Assembly (NCBI RefSeq): GCF_010119615.1
Contig: NZ_QOVG01000001.1
Span: forward strand, 310,001 to 374,000
Length of the DNA: 64,000 bases
Direction of reading: 5' to 3'
Source: Pseudoxanthomonas gei
GTDB lineage: Bacteria; Pseudomonadota; Gammaproteobacteria; Xanthomonadales; Xanthomonadaceae
Below, piece by piece: positions 39,585 through 51,769 of the stretch. The position numbers were made by a program, and so were the translations under genes. How positions within the stretch are numbered: position 1 is the stretch's first letter; every line of letters starts with the position of its first letter. The notes below the pieces were generated by a model, which was not told the origin of the DNA, searched no databases, and worked only from the letters and a program-made list of their open reading frames with translations.

Positions 39585-40354
39585 GAGTTCGTCTCGCGGG
39601 TGGCCAAGGGGAAGGAGAATTCGGAAAACAACGCGCGTGGCGGCGTCAGGGCGCGGCCGGCATCGAAAGGCACGACCGCACGGGTGCGCTCGGTGCGGGT
39701 GAGCAGCGAAACGGCATGCCGGCCCACCGCCATGGCGCTGGGCCATTCGGCGCACGCATTGCGCGCGTTGTCCGGGGTGGTCAGCGGCTTGTCGACCGCC
39801 AGCATCTGCACGCGCACGCCCAGGGCCTGCGCTTCCTCATGCAGCACGTTGGTCAGCATGCGCAGCGCCGCGGCGGTGATCGAAGCATGGCCGTAGCCGG
39901 CCCAGCCGCATTCCGCGTGCGGGCCGCCGATCAGCACGTAATGCGACATGCCTTCCTGCTCGCCCAGCAGGGGAATCAGGTGGCGGGCGGCGGCCAGGTG
40001 TGGCAGCAGGTCGTATTCGAGCTTGTTGCGAAGGAAGTCGGTCGGCTTGTCCAGCAGGCGGCCGCTCTCGAGCGGCGTGGCAAGACTGGCGAATACCGCG
40101 CGCAGGGGCCGCTGGCGCTGGCGCAGGATCGCGACCAGTTTTGCGGCGTCCTCGTCGTTGCTGATGCAGCCCGGGGTCATAATTTCCAGCGCGGGCTCGT
40201 CGGCAAAGTGGGCCGCCAGTGATTGCATGCGAGGGCCGTCGCGACCCACGGCCAGCACAGGACTTCCGGCTTCGAGCAACGCGCCGACGACGCCTGACCC
40301 CACGGTTCCCGCCGCGCCCAGCACCAGGACTTCCGGATTCAATATCCCACTCAT
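39581..40354 (-). CDS. NAD(P)-binding SDR-like protein, first gene of the efflux operon (SmeU1-like)
   Basis: 257 residues. Rossmann loop VLVLGAAGTVGSGVVGALLE, core strands LRAVFASLATPLESG and SHYVLIGGPHAE. The expected YxxxK is replaced by a YGHASITAAAL stretch, so it is an atypical SDR. First in the operon; upstream is a region with two palindromes and the divergent LysR gene. By position it equals smeU1. Substrate unknown. Confidence 0.85.
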   Translation of the reverse strand: MSGILNPEVLVLGAAGTVGSGVVGALLEAGSPVLAVGRDGPRMQSLAAHFADEPALEIMTPGCISNDEDAAKLVAILRQRQRPLRAVFASLATPLESGRLLDKPTDFLRNKLEYDLLPHLAAARHLIPLLGEQEGMSHYVLIGGPHAECGWAGYGHASITAAALRMLTNVLHEEAQALGVRVQMLAVDKPLTTPDNARNACAEWPSAMAVGRHAVSLLTRTERTRAVVPFDAGRALTPPRALFSEFSFPLATRETNS

Positions 40355-40374
40355 GGGACTTTTACTCCCGCGGA

Positions 40375-40387
40375 CGGGATAATCCCG
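40375..40387. promoter_or_regulatory. palindrome CGGGATAATCCCG upstream of the efflux operon
   Basis: A 13-base near-perfect palindrome centred 27 bp from the first gene's ATG, in the LysR/operon intergenic region. Such a site fits a LysR-type regulator's downstream (activation/repression) box. Inferred from symmetry and position. Confidence 0.5.
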
Positions 40388-40651
40388 ATAGTCGCTATAG
40401 TCCCGCGCCCCTTCCGGCCCAGGCGCAGGGCGCCACCGGCCTGGCTGCGATGGGGTGAGGTAAACTCGCGGAAAGCCACGCCGGACAAGCGATCAGTCAG
40501 TGCCTTCATCTCGGAAAGCGTTACCTGTTCGTTGATTTCCAGGTCGGGCTGGGCGCGGAAGAGTCGGGAAAACAGCATGGCTTCAGTCGGGTCTGGCGGG
40601 AAGTGACGCCAAGATAGACCTGCAATCAGGACTTGATTAGTCCGGATTTAG

Positions 40652-40666
40652 GGGAATAATAATCCC
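40652..40666. promoter_or_regulatory. palindrome GGGAATAATAATCCC near the LysR gene
   Basis: A 15-base interrupted palindrome about 43 bp before the LysR ATG, sharing GGGAnnnn..ATCCC with the site near the operon start. Together they could be the two binding sites of the regulator, giving autorepression and operon control. Confidence 0.5.
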
Positions 40667-40708
40667 GCCAGCGGTCCAATACTTTCCCCACACCCCGGGA
40701 GCATCCCA

Positions 40709-41731
40709 ATGACCCACGATCTCAACGACACCCTCATCTTCGTCAAGGTGGTCGAGCACGGCAGCTTCATCGCTGCCGCCAATTCGCTGCGGCTTCCCAA
40801 GACCACGGTCAGCCGCAAGGTGCAGGAGCTGGAAACCCGCCTGGGCGCCCAGCTCCTGCATCGCACCACCCGCAAGCTGGGGCTGACCGAAGCGGGCAAC
40901 GTGTACTACGAACATTGCCAGCGCATCTCGCGCGAATTGACCGAAGCCGAAAGCGCGGTCAGCCAGTTGCATGCCGGCCCGCGTGGCTGGTTGAAGTTCA
41001 CCGCGCCCTACTCCATCGGCATCGACAAGATCGCGCCGTTGCTGGGCGAGTTCCATGCGCGCTATCCCGAGGTGCGCGTTGAGATGATCCTCAGCAATGA
41101 GCCGCTGGATCTGATTGGCGGTGAGATCGACGTTGCCCTGCGCATCGGCAACCTGCCCGACTCCAACTTGGTAGCTCGACGCCTGGGCACCCTGCGCACG
41201 CAGGTGTATGCCGCCACCAGCTACGTGGCCAAGCACGGCGAGCCGCTGCACCCGGGCGACCTTCAACACCATCGGGTCCTGGCGATGCCAAAGCACCGCC
41301 AGGGCAACAGCTACCAGTGGAGCTTGAACGACGGGGTCAGCGACCAGTTGTTCCCGGTCAATCCGATCCTGGTGGCCAATGACCCCGCAGCACTCAAGGG
41401 CGCGCTGCTGTGCGGCGAAGGCGTGGTGATCGCCCCTGACGTGATGGTCAAGCCATTCGTGGAAAAGGGCCTCGTGCAGCGCGTGCTGGCCGGCTGGATC
41501 GGTGGTGAATACGAACTCAACGCTGTGTTCCCGCGCGGCCACACGCAATCGCCGAAGGTGCGTGCGTTCGTGGATTTCCTGTTGGAGCGGCTGAACCTGG
41601 AGATCGATTACATGAGCGTGCACTGCCCGCTCATGCAGGAGCAATTCCGCAGTGCGCAGGTTGCCGAGGACGCCGATGCCGAAGCAACCGCTGCCGTCGG
41701 CCTGCGCATCCTGGAAGCCGCGATTCCCTGA
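40709..41731 (+). CDS. LysR-family regulator, SmeRv-like
   Basis: 340 residues from ATG 40709. Helix-turn-helix at about 20-60 (AANSLRLPKTTVSRKVQELE), then the effector-binding domain (about 95-300). A C-terminal tail includes CPLMQEQ. It is divergent from the SmeU1VWU2X-like operon, the same place as smeRv, a regulator that controls that pump. Effector unknown. Confidence 0.9.
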   Translation: MTHDLNDTLIFVKVVEHGSFIAAANSLRLPKTTVSRKVQELETRLGAQLLHRTTRKLGLTEAGNVYYEHCQRISRELTEAESAVSQLHAGPRGWLKFTAPYSIGIDKIAPLLGEFHARYPEVRVEMILSNEPLDLIGGEIDVALRIGNLPDSNLVARRLGTLRTQVYAATSYVAKHGEPLHPGDLQHHRVLAMPKHRQGNSYQWSLNDGVSDQLFPVNPILVANDPAALKGALLCGEGVVIAPDVMVKPFVEKGLVQRVLAGWIGGEYELNAVFPRGHTQSPKVRAFVDFLLERLNLEIDYMSVHCPLMQEQFRSAQVAEDADAEATAAVGLRILEAAIP

Positions 41732-41953
41732 GCCGGACTTGTCGGCCTGGTGGGCAGCGTGCATTGACGCGCTCCCACCACGCCCCACACGCCGACGGCG
41801 GCATGAGGGCGCACAAGGTGCATTGGAACCCGTTTAATACCTTGATGCTGTCACAGTTCGAGAGCTGCCCGCAGTGGCGGTAATGCGCCTGACTTAGACT
41901 TGCGCACAGTCCACTTTTTCAAAGATGGACACTCGATCGGACGTCGTACTGGA

Positions 41954-45484
<3,531 letters not shown>

Positions 45485-45527
45485 TGGCTTCCACCCCACC
45501 GATCCACCCTATTGAAGGAAAACCATC

Positions 45528-46769
45528 ATGAAGATCATGGTGCTGGATGACGACCAGGTGATGCTGCGCATATTGCCCATACAGCTGCGCAACTTCGGCC
45601 TGCGGGCCAAGGGCTTCACCGATATCGAGACCTTCGCCGACGCGGCGATTGCCCTGGAACACCTGTACGACCAGCCCGGCCAGTTCCAGCTGATCTTCTG
45701 CGACCTGCAAATGCCGGGCATGGACGGCGTGGAGTTCGTCGGCCACCTGGCCGAAGCCGGGTATACCGGCAGGCTGGTATTGCTGACCGGCGAAGACGAC
45801 AAGATCCTCAGCGCCGTACGCGACCTGGCCATTTCACGCGGGCTCACGGTGATTGGCGCCCTGAACAAGCCGATCTTCCCCGATGCGCTGCAGGCCGTGC
45901 TGGCTTCGATAGACGATGTCGAGCAGGTGCAGGCCGCGCCCGTGCCACGGCGCACCCTGCATGACGCGGTACTGGACCACCTGCCCGCTGGTGAGGTGGA
46001 AGCCTGGTACCAGCCGCAGGTTTCGTTGCGAACCGGCCAGGTGCTGGGCTTCGAGGCACTGGCCCGCTGGACCGACGAGGAGTTCGGCCTGGTGTCGCCG
46101 GCCAACCTGCCTGCGGAGCTCGCCACGGCGGTTGAGATCGAACGCTTCACCGGGCAGGTCCTGCACCAGGCCCTGCTCCAGCTCGCGCGCTGGGCGGCGG
46201 ATGGCCGGCCGTGGAGCGTTTCGGTGAACGTGGCCGCGCGCATATTTTCCGACGCCGGCTTCCCCGACCGGGTCAGGGACCTGGCCCAGGAACTGGGCGC
46301 GCCCCTCGACCGGCTGACCCTGGAAGTGACCGAGAACGAAGTATTCACCCAGTCCAGCGTGCAGCTGGAAACGGCCAGCCGCCTGCGCCTGAAGAAGGTC
46401 GGCCTGTCGGTGGACGACTTCGGCACCGGTTATTCCTCGCTGGCCACCCTGCGCGATTTCCCTTTCAGCGAACTCAAGATCGACCGCAGCTTCGTCACCG
46501 GCGCTTCCAGCAATCCGCGCCTGGCCACGATGCTGGAAGCCAACCTGAAAATGGCTTCGGAGCTGAAGGTTCGCACGGTGGCCGAAGGCATCGAAAGCGT
46601 GGAGGAACTGCGGCTGGTCCAGGGTTTCGGTTGCGATGCCGGCCAGGGCTACCTGTTCTCGCCGGCGCTGCCGGGCGAGGCGATCGACGAATGGGCCTCT
46701 TCCTGGGATCCATTGCGCCCCGAGTTCAGGGCCGTGGGCTGGCAGGCTTCGGCGTCACCCCGCCTTTAA
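45528..46769 (+). CDS. response regulator with EAL domain, c-di-GMP phosphodiesterase
   Basis: 413 residues. Receiver (1-125) with Asp59 (FCDLQMPGMDG) and Lys114 (ALNKP). The EAL domain (about 145-395) keeps the motifs: FEALAR with E176, LEVTENEV, DDFGTGYSSL, LKIDRSFV, VAEGIES. Expected to hydrolyse c-di-GMP to pGpG and to be switched by phosphorylation. Its place 43 bp after the hybrid kinase, which ends in an HPt domain, suggests a phosphorelay to this protein controlling motility or biofilm. Confidence 0.92.
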   Translation: MKIMVLDDDQVMLRILPIQLRNFGLRAKGFTDIETFADAAIALEHLYDQPGQFQLIFCDLQMPGMDGVEFVGHLAEAGYTGRLVLLTGEDDKILSAVRDLAISRGLTVIGALNKPIFPDALQAVLASIDDVEQVQAAPVPRRTLHDAVLDHLPAGEVEAWYQPQVSLRTGQVLGFEALARWTDEEFGLVSPANLPAELATAVEIERFTGQVLHQALLQLARWAADGRPWSVSVNVAARIFSDAGFPDRVRDLAQELGAPLDRLTLEVTENEVFTQSSVQLETASRLRLKKVGLSVDDFGTGYSSLATLRDFPFSELKIDRSFVTGASSNPRLATMLEANLKMASELKVRTVAEGIESVEELRLVQGFGCDAGQGYLFSPALPGEAIDEWASSWDPLRPEFRAVGWQASASPRL

Positions 46770-46994
46770 GCGAAGCGGCTGGGACGCGCCCTGCAGCCGG
46801 CTGCACGATGCTGGCGGCATGCGCAAGCGCCTCGCGCGCGCATGACCGCCGAATGCGGGCGGGCCGCGCCTGCTCCGGTCAGCCCGCGTATTGCGTGAAG
46901 CCCGTCTGACACGGGAATGACATACGCCTGCAGCATGCTGGTCTTGCGACGGTCACGCGGCACTCGCGTTGCACCGCCGCCCGGGAGAACAACC

Positions 46995-47480
46995 ATGCTC
47001 AAGAAACTGCTGTTATGCCTGCTGCTGTGCCCTGCCCCGTTGCTGGCTGAAGCGCAGGACTACGTGGACCTGGAACAACGCCTCAGCGCCGCGCAGCTGC
47101 ATGCCACCGGCCTGGACAACCTGTCGCCAGCGCAGCTCGCGTTGTTGAACCAGCTGTTGCGCGGGCAGGCAGCCGATGCGCCGGAAACAGGCAATGGACC
47201 GCCCCGCCAGGAATACGCGTCGGGCCGCGGCGCCTCGTCCCTGGTCGGCTACAACGACCAGCCCGTGCGCAGCCGGGTCAAAGGCCCCGTCAGCGGATGG
47301 CAACCGGGTACCGAGTTCGCCCTCGAAAACGGCCAGGTGTGGAAGGTGCTCAAAGGCAGCATGACATTGCGCAAGCCATTCGAATCGCCCGAGATCGTGG
47401 TCGTGCCGGGCATCGCGGGCCGCTGGTTCCTGCAGGTCGACGAAGACCTGCCGAAGGCACGCGTGTATCGGATCGACTGA
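46995..47480 (+). CDS. small secreted protein, function unknown
   Basis: 161 residues. Signal peptide (MLKKLLLCLLLCPAPLLAEA), then a helical LSAAQL/LSPAQLALLNQLLRG segment and a C-terminal beta-rich domain (KGPVSGWQPGTEFALENGQV, WKVLKGSMTLRKPFESPEIV). Such proteins occur in xanthomonads without assigned function. A tandem GGCAACA repeat begins right after its stop. Confidence 0.8.
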   Translation: MLKKLLLCLLLCPAPLLAEAQDYVDLEQRLSAAQLHATGLDNLSPAQLALLNQLLRGQAADAPETGNGPPRQEYASGRGASSLVGYNDQPVRSRVKGPVSGWQPGTEFALENGQVWKVLKGSMTLRKPFESPEIVVVPGIAGRWFLQVDEDLPKARVYRID

Positions 47481-47483
47481 GCG

Positions 47484-47525
47484 GGCAACAGGCAACAGGC
47501 AACAGGCAACACGCAACAGGCAACA
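47484..47525 (+). repeat. six tandem copies of a 7-base unit (GGCAACA)
   Basis: Units at 47484, 47491, 47498, 47505, 47512 (one base changed, CGCAACA) and 47519. It starts 3 bases after the secreted-protein stop and is non-coding. Heptamer arrays like this can change length by slippage. Confidence 0.95.
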
Positions 47526-47578
47526 GTGCCACGGCGACACAAGCCGCTCGCCAGCATGGCTGCCGCGTCGGCCAGGCT

Positions 47579-47818
47579 TCACTCCGCCGCGACTATCAAC
47601 ACCAGGTCATCGGGATCGTTGGCGTTGGTCCACACCACTGCATAGCGTTGCGATTGCTGCGCGAACGCCCAGTTGCGGAATTCACCGATTACAGATTCGG
47701 GCGTGCAATCGCTGCGGCTGGCGAACTCGGCCAGGGTCATGCTGCAGCATCGCCTGTCGCCCAACCCGGTGGTCCAATAACCAGCCTCCAGGCCGGCCAG
47801 CCACCGGAAATCGGTCAC
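47579..47818 (-). CDS. small hypothetical protein co-transcribed with XRE regulator
   Basis: 79 residues, starting in the ATGA overlap with the XRE gene stop (4 bp). Contains LAEFASRSDCTPESVIGEFR and a hydrophobic, acidic tail (DPDDLVLIVAAE). No family recognised. The coupling suggests the two products act together, possibly as a regulator/effector pair. Confidence 0.65.
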   Translation of the reverse strand: MTDFRWLAGLEAGYWTTGLGDRRCCSMTLAEFASRSDCTPESVIGEFRNWAFAQQSQRYAVVWTNANDPDDLVLIVAAE

Positions 47819-48144
47819 GTCTGGGTGAAATCCAGGATATGCGCCGCGAGTTCCTCGGTGTCGGCGAACAGGTAGGCCAGTGGCACCTGGAGCACCGTCG
47901 CCAGGTCGGCGGCGGTCTGTATATCGCTCTTGGAAGTCTGCTGTTCGTAGCGGTTGACGCGTACGCCACCGGTGGCCTTGCCCAGGCCGAGAAGCCCGCC
48001 GAGCTGTCGCTGAGACAATCCACGCATTTCGCGTGCCTGCTTCAGGCGTTGCGAAAAGATGAGTGACGCATTCGGTTTTGTGTGCAATTCGCGGGTTCGG
48101 AAACCTTGACCGTCCGAATCATGCCCATCCTGAAAAGGTGTCAC
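47815..48144 (-). CDS. XRE-family transcriptional regulator
   Basis: 109 residues with the GTG at 48144; a TTG at 48087 giving LHTKPNASLIF is an alternative start. Helix-turn-helix in QRLKQAREMRGLSQRQLGG and VNRYEQQTSKSDIQTAADLA, then a short tail. A TATAGT on the minus strand at 48148-48153 could be its -10 box if the TTG is used. Likely a self-regulating cytosolic repressor. Confidence 0.82.
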   Translation of the reverse strand: MTPFQDGHDSDGQGFRTRELHTKPNASLIFSQRLKQAREMRGLSQRQLGGLLGLGKATGGVRVNRYEQQTSKSDIQTAADLATVLQVPLAYLFADTEELAAHILDFTQT

Positions 48145-48206
48145 CAGACTATACGCACTTCGTAGTGGGATTCCCTACCTCCGGTCAGTGGGTCATAAAG
48201 CGGTTC

Positions 48207-48455
48207 ATGGAACGCTTTTACTACTACGTAATGGCAAATGGCCCGAACTGGGAAGTGCGTTCATCGGGGCAATTCGACCTGCAATTGCATGAAACGCAGC
48301 AACTCGCATGCCTTGCCGCTGCAACGGCGGCAAGACTGAAATTCGCAGACAGCGGCATCCTGACCGGCGTGCGCATACAGGCCAGCAACCACACATGGCG
48401 GCAACTGGATCTGCTTGAATCAGGTGAATTGCGCGAACAACCCGCGTCAATGTGA
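48207..48455 (+). CDS. DUF2188-like small protein
   Basis: 82 residues from ATG 48207. Pattern FYYYVMANGPNWEVRSSGQF, ACLAAATAARLKFADSG, GVRIQASNHTWR matches the DUF2188 type (short domain that reads ANG-x-W-V-R and an AxxAAxxAA helix). The frame is open further upstream, but that stretch overlaps the start of the divergent XRE gene. Function unknown. Confidence 0.6.
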   Translation: MERFYYYVMANGPNWEVRSSGQFDLQLHETQQLACLAAATAARLKFADSGILTGVRIQASNHTWRQLDLLESGELREQPASM

Positions 48456-48671
48456 GCCTGCTGAAGAATAAGGGCGCCGCAAGGCATCCGGCCCGTGGCT
48501 GCCATTGGCCTGGCTGCCGGCAGCGTATCGCCTGCAAGGGGCCATGAGCCTTCACCACCTGGGCTATTCAGGCACTCCCGTTTTCCGGGGCGTGCCAGCC
48601 ACCGTCTTTGCATGGACAATGCGCGGGCGCCACGCCCCGTGTCGCGAGCCAACATGGAACGATCACCACGC

Positions 48672-49265
48672 ATGCGAACCTTCGTACTCAGGGCACGGGC
48701 GGCCCCTACCGAGAGCCACAAACTGCTGGCGTCAATCGGCCACGATGCCCACTCGGAAATCCTGGCGCATACGCTGATGAACGCGATCTTCGTCGCCCAG
48801 TCGCATCGCCCCGACGTGATCGTCTACCTGGTACTGGAAAGCACGCAGGATTTCTCGCGCACGATCCGTTTCGAGGTCAACGCCATGCATGAGATCGGCG
48901 GCTTCGACGAGCGCGCGTTGCTGGGCAAGGTCGCCAAGGCGCTGGACGCCTCGCGCGGCATGGGCAAGGAGGAAACGCGCCCGGTGGAATCGGGCGTAAC
49001 CGTGCAGACCGTGGCCTTCGAGCGACTGGTGCAGACGCTGGCCGAGGACCACCCGCTGTTCCTGATGGATCCCAAGGGCACGCCGATCGGCGAGCAGGCG
49101 TTCGCAGGCAATCCCTGCTTCCTGCTCACCGACCACATCCCCATGCCGAAGAAAATCGTCCCCAGCCTGGAACGCATGGGCGCGAAGAAGATCACCCTGG
49201 GACCGACGATGCTGTTCGCCTCGCAATGCGTGGTGTTGATCCATCACGCGCTGGACCAGCGCTGA
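48672..49265 (+). CDS. TrmY-type tRNA (pseudouridine-54-N1) methyltransferase
   Basis: 197 residues. SPOUT-family sequence: MRTFVLRARAAPTESHKLLA, HRPDVIVYLVLESTQDFSR, NPCFLLTDHIPMPKK and LGPTMLFASQCVVLIHHALD. These are the landmarks of archaeal TrmY, which methylates N1 of pseudouridine-54 in tRNA. Bacterial copies are uncommon and their target is uncertain, since Psi54 is made in few bacteria. No companion pseudouridine synthase lies nearby. Start at ATG 48672; the preceding bases also encode upstream in-frame codons but without family similarity. Confidence 0.85.
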   Translation: MRTFVLRARAAPTESHKLLASIGHDAHSEILAHTLMNAIFVAQSHRPDVIVYLVLESTQDFSRTIRFEVNAMHEIGGFDERALLGKVAKALDASRGMGKEETRPVESGVTVQTVAFERLVQTLAEDHPLFLMDPKGTPIGEQAFAGNPCFLLTDHIPMPKKIVPSLERMGAKKITLGPTMLFASQCVVLIHHALDQR

Positions 49266-49284
49266 CACGGGGCGCTTGGATTCC

Positions 49285-49313
49285 GCAGAGCGGGTCTTGA
49301 CCCGCTTCCGGCA
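49285..49313 (+). repeat. REP element, variant of the GTAGGGCGGGTC family
   Basis: GCAGAGCGGGTCTTGACCCG followed by CTTCCGGCA. It shares the AGCGGGTC-TTGACCCGC hairpin of the family but the GTAG head is mutated to GCAG. One half of an inverted pair with 49371-49396. Confidence 0.7.
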
Positions 49314-49370
49314 GCAACCGGCAAAGCCAAAGGCGCTCAGGCGCACTGGTCACCGATTACGCGCATGCAC

Positions 49371-49396
49371 GCAAGGCGGGTCAAGACCTGTCCTGC
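49371..49396 (-). repeat. REP element, degenerate inverted copy
   Basis: GCAAGGCGGGTCAAGACCTGTCCTGC on the + strand, the reverse orientation of the 49285 element. A second short GTTGACCAGCTTCGCTG tract follows at about 49415. The 218-bp gap holds only these repeats. Confidence 0.6.
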
Positions 49397-49483
49397 GCAC
49401 TTGCTGGACCCGGGTTGACCAGCTTCGCTGCTGGAAACAGCCTGGCTCTCCGCCCAGGCTGCCTGCTTATCTCCTGCGCCGCG

Positions 49484-51475
49484 TTACTTCACCTCATCGA
49501 ACAGATACTCGTGCTGGCCATCGCGCACGACCAGCTTGCGCGTGCCGTCCTTGTCGGCGCGGACGAACAGGAAGCCCAGCGCCACCGGGTCGATGGTGAC
49601 GAAGCCCAGGCTGCCGTCGGGTTGCGGCATGGTCGCCACTTCCGAACTGAAGGCGCCGACATCGAAGGACACCTTGTCGTCCTTGCGCGTCACCAGCAAT
49701 TCGCCCAGCGCATCGTTGTGGTAACGCGAGGCCAGCCCGGCCAGCGCCTGCTTGTCGCCCGGCACCTGCAGCAGCTTGCGGAAGGCATCGAAGCCTTCGC
49801 GATTGGCCTTGGAAGCGGCCTTCGCGGTGGCCTCGGCCTGCGCCTCGCCGTCGAACATCAGTTCCATGAGCCGGCGCTTCAGCGGACCGCGCAGGTTCAC
49901 GCCTTCATCGGCGTTGGTCAGGATCACCGCGCCGACCTTCTGCTCGGGCCACCACATCATGTTGGAATGGAAACCGCCCATGTCGCCGCCGTGGTCGACC
50001 ACGGTGACGCCATCGCTCTTGTCGACCGCCAGGGCCATCGCGTACTGGCGGTCCACGCCGGTCGCGATCTGCGGCTCGCGGCGCTGCAGCAGCGCGGCCT
50101 CGCCGATGTAGCGGCTGCCGTCGGGCAACAGGCCGTGGTCGATCTCCATCTGCACGTATTTCAGCAGGTCGTTGACCGAACTCCAGGCCGCGCCGGCCGG
50201 ACGCGATGAAACGATGGTGTCGTTCAGGCCCATGCCCATCACTTCGACCTTGTGGTCGATGTCATAGCCGTGCGGCGCGGCATAGTCGCCGGTCTGCGCT
50301 TTTGCATAGTCGAACGTGGTGTTGCGCATGCCCAGTGGATCGAACACCAGCGCCTGCATGGCCCGGTCGTAGCCGGCGCCCAGCTCGGTGCCCGGATAGG
50401 CCACCTGGCCGCCAATGAAGCCGGCAGCGGCCGCCATCGGGTTGGAGTACTGGAACAGTTCGCCGAAGCCGCTGGTCGGTTGCATGGTGCCCAGCGTGGC
50501 CATCACCGTCGCCGGCGTCTGCTTCTCGCCCTCGAACAGCCATTCGAAATCCTGGCGCGGCACGCCTGTGCAGGCGCAGACCAGATGCTTGACCAGCACC
50601 TTCCCGGTGGTGGCCGCATCGCCCAGCTTGAATGCCGGATAGACGCTTGCCGCCGGCGCGCTCCAGTCCAGTTTGCCGGCGTCCACCAGCTTGGCCAGCA
50701 TCAGCGTGGTCAGCGCCTTGGTGTTGGAGGCGATCATGAAGCGGGTGTCGCCTTCGACCTTGTCGGGCTTGCCCAGCTCACGCACGCCGAAGCCCTGCGA
50801 CATCACCACCTTGCCGTCCTGGACGATGCCGATGGCCACGCCCGGCACCTCGAACTCCTCGCGCATCTCTTCGACGAAAGCGGCAACCTGCTGCAGGCGG
50901 GCCTGGTCAAGCTTGTGCGCAGTGCGACCGGCGAAGCTTTCGCGCGTATAACCGCCCGGCTGCAGGCGCTGCGACAGCTTGCCGAACTGCGAGCCACGCT
51001 TCTCGGCAATGGCCTGGTCCACGTCGATCACCATCGCGGTCCATTCCTTGCCCTTGCGCAGGGCGCGCGCGCCGACTGCGCGCTTGTCGTTGGCGGCCAC
51101 GTCGTAATCGTAGAAGCGGCGTGCGTCCCAGCCATCCTTGGGCGCGGCATCGCTGGCCACCAGGAATTTCGGGGTCATGCCCAGCACGGTCCAGGCCTCG
51201 GCCACCGCCGCGTCGGCCGTGGCTGCCTTCGCATCGACGATGGCCACGCGCGAGCCATCGGCCTCGGGCGGCATCACCAGCACCGCGTTGCCCTGCACGC
51301 GCTGGGTCCAGCCACCGGGCAGGATGAAGGTGGTGCCACGCGGCGTCTTCGAAGGCGTGTCGGCCGCGGCGTCGGCAGGCGCTGCTGCTGCCTCTCCGGC
51401 GGCATGGGCAGGCAAGACGGCGAAGGGTGAAGCGAGCAGCAGGGCCAGCACCAGCGGATGGACGGAGGGACGCAT
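49484..51475 (-). CDS. serine hydrolase, class C beta-lactamase-like, exported
   Basis: 663 residues from ATG 51475. Signal peptide (VHPLVLALLLASPFAVLPAHAA), an N-terminal domain of about 190 residues, then a beta-lactamase/peptidase fold: Ser250-x-x-Lys253 (MIASNTKALTTL), YSN (YSNPMAAAAGF), HGG (VDHGGDMGGFHS). A C-terminal domain of about 140 residues follows. Substrate not clear: carboxypeptidase, esterase or peptide hydrolase. Periplasmic or secreted. Confidence 0.88.
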   Translation of the reverse strand: MRPSVHPLVLALLLASPFAVLPAHAAGEAAAAPADAAADTPSKTPRGTTFILPGGWTQRVQGNAVLVMPPEADGSRVAIVDAKAATADAAVAEAWTVLGMTPKFLVASDAAPKDGWDARRFYDYDVAANDKRAVGARALRKGKEWTAMVIDVDQAIAEKRGSQFGKLSQRLQPGGYTRESFAGRTAHKLDQARLQQVAAFVEEMREEFEVPGVAIGIVQDGKVVMSQGFGVRELGKPDKVEGDTRFMIASNTKALTTLMLAKLVDAGKLDWSAPAASVYPAFKLGDAATTGKVLVKHLVCACTGVPRQDFEWLFEGEKQTPATVMATLGTMQPTSGFGELFQYSNPMAAAAGFIGGQVAYPGTELGAGYDRAMQALVFDPLGMRNTTFDYAKAQTGDYAAPHGYDIDHKVEVMGMGLNDTIVSSRPAGAAWSSVNDLLKYVQMEIDHGLLPDGSRYIGEAALLQRREPQIATGVDRQYAMALAVDKSDGVTVVDHGGDMGGFHSNMMWWPEQKVGAVILTNADEGVNLRGPLKRRLMELMFDGEAQAEATAKAASKANREGFDAFRKLLQVPGDKQALAGLASRYHNDALGELLVTRKDDKVSFDVGAFSSEVATMPQPDGSLGFVTIDPVALGFLFVRADKDGTRKLVVRDGQHEYLFDEVK

Positions 51476-51769
51476 GCGGAATCTCCAGTGGAAGGACGGC
51501 GCAGGATGCGCAGAACTCCTGCCAGGTACGCAAGTGCTGGGCGTCACAGGCCAGCCGCGGGCCCAACGCACTGCGCCGGCATATGGCTGGTTTGCAGGAC
51601 AGGCGCAGTTCGACGCAGGTCAACCGGCATGATCGGCCACGCCGGCTGGCGTCGCGCGCCTGCTACGTCTAAGCCGGAACCTGCCTGGATTGTTGCACTG
51701 CGCTGTCGATTTCCCGCGCACCCGTACGTCGACAGGGCAACACACACTCCAGCGCAAGGAGAAGCCTCA

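Larger units (their letters stand above)
40355..40708. promoter_or_regulatory. LysR/efflux-operon divergent intergenic region
   Basis: 354 bp between the divergent regulator and the operon. It contains two related palindromes (see separate entries) and a 75-codon minus-strand reading frame that looks like chance. The region must hold the promoters of both transcripts; -35/-10 elements could not be fixed by eye. Confidence 0.6.

Noticed and set aside
40351-40578. A 75-codon minus frame overlapping the SmeU1-like start
   Set aside because: No family resemblance; it covers a palindrome-rich promoter region and would have no clear ribosome site. Most likely chance in GC-rich DNA.
47484-47525. 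CRISPR array
   Set aside because: The 7-base units are contiguous with no spacers; a simple tandem repeat. No cas gene in the window.
47579-48144. Toxin-antitoxin pair (XRE plus 79-residue protein)
   Set aside because: The gene overlap suggests coupling but the small protein has no toxin-family signature, so no such claim is made.
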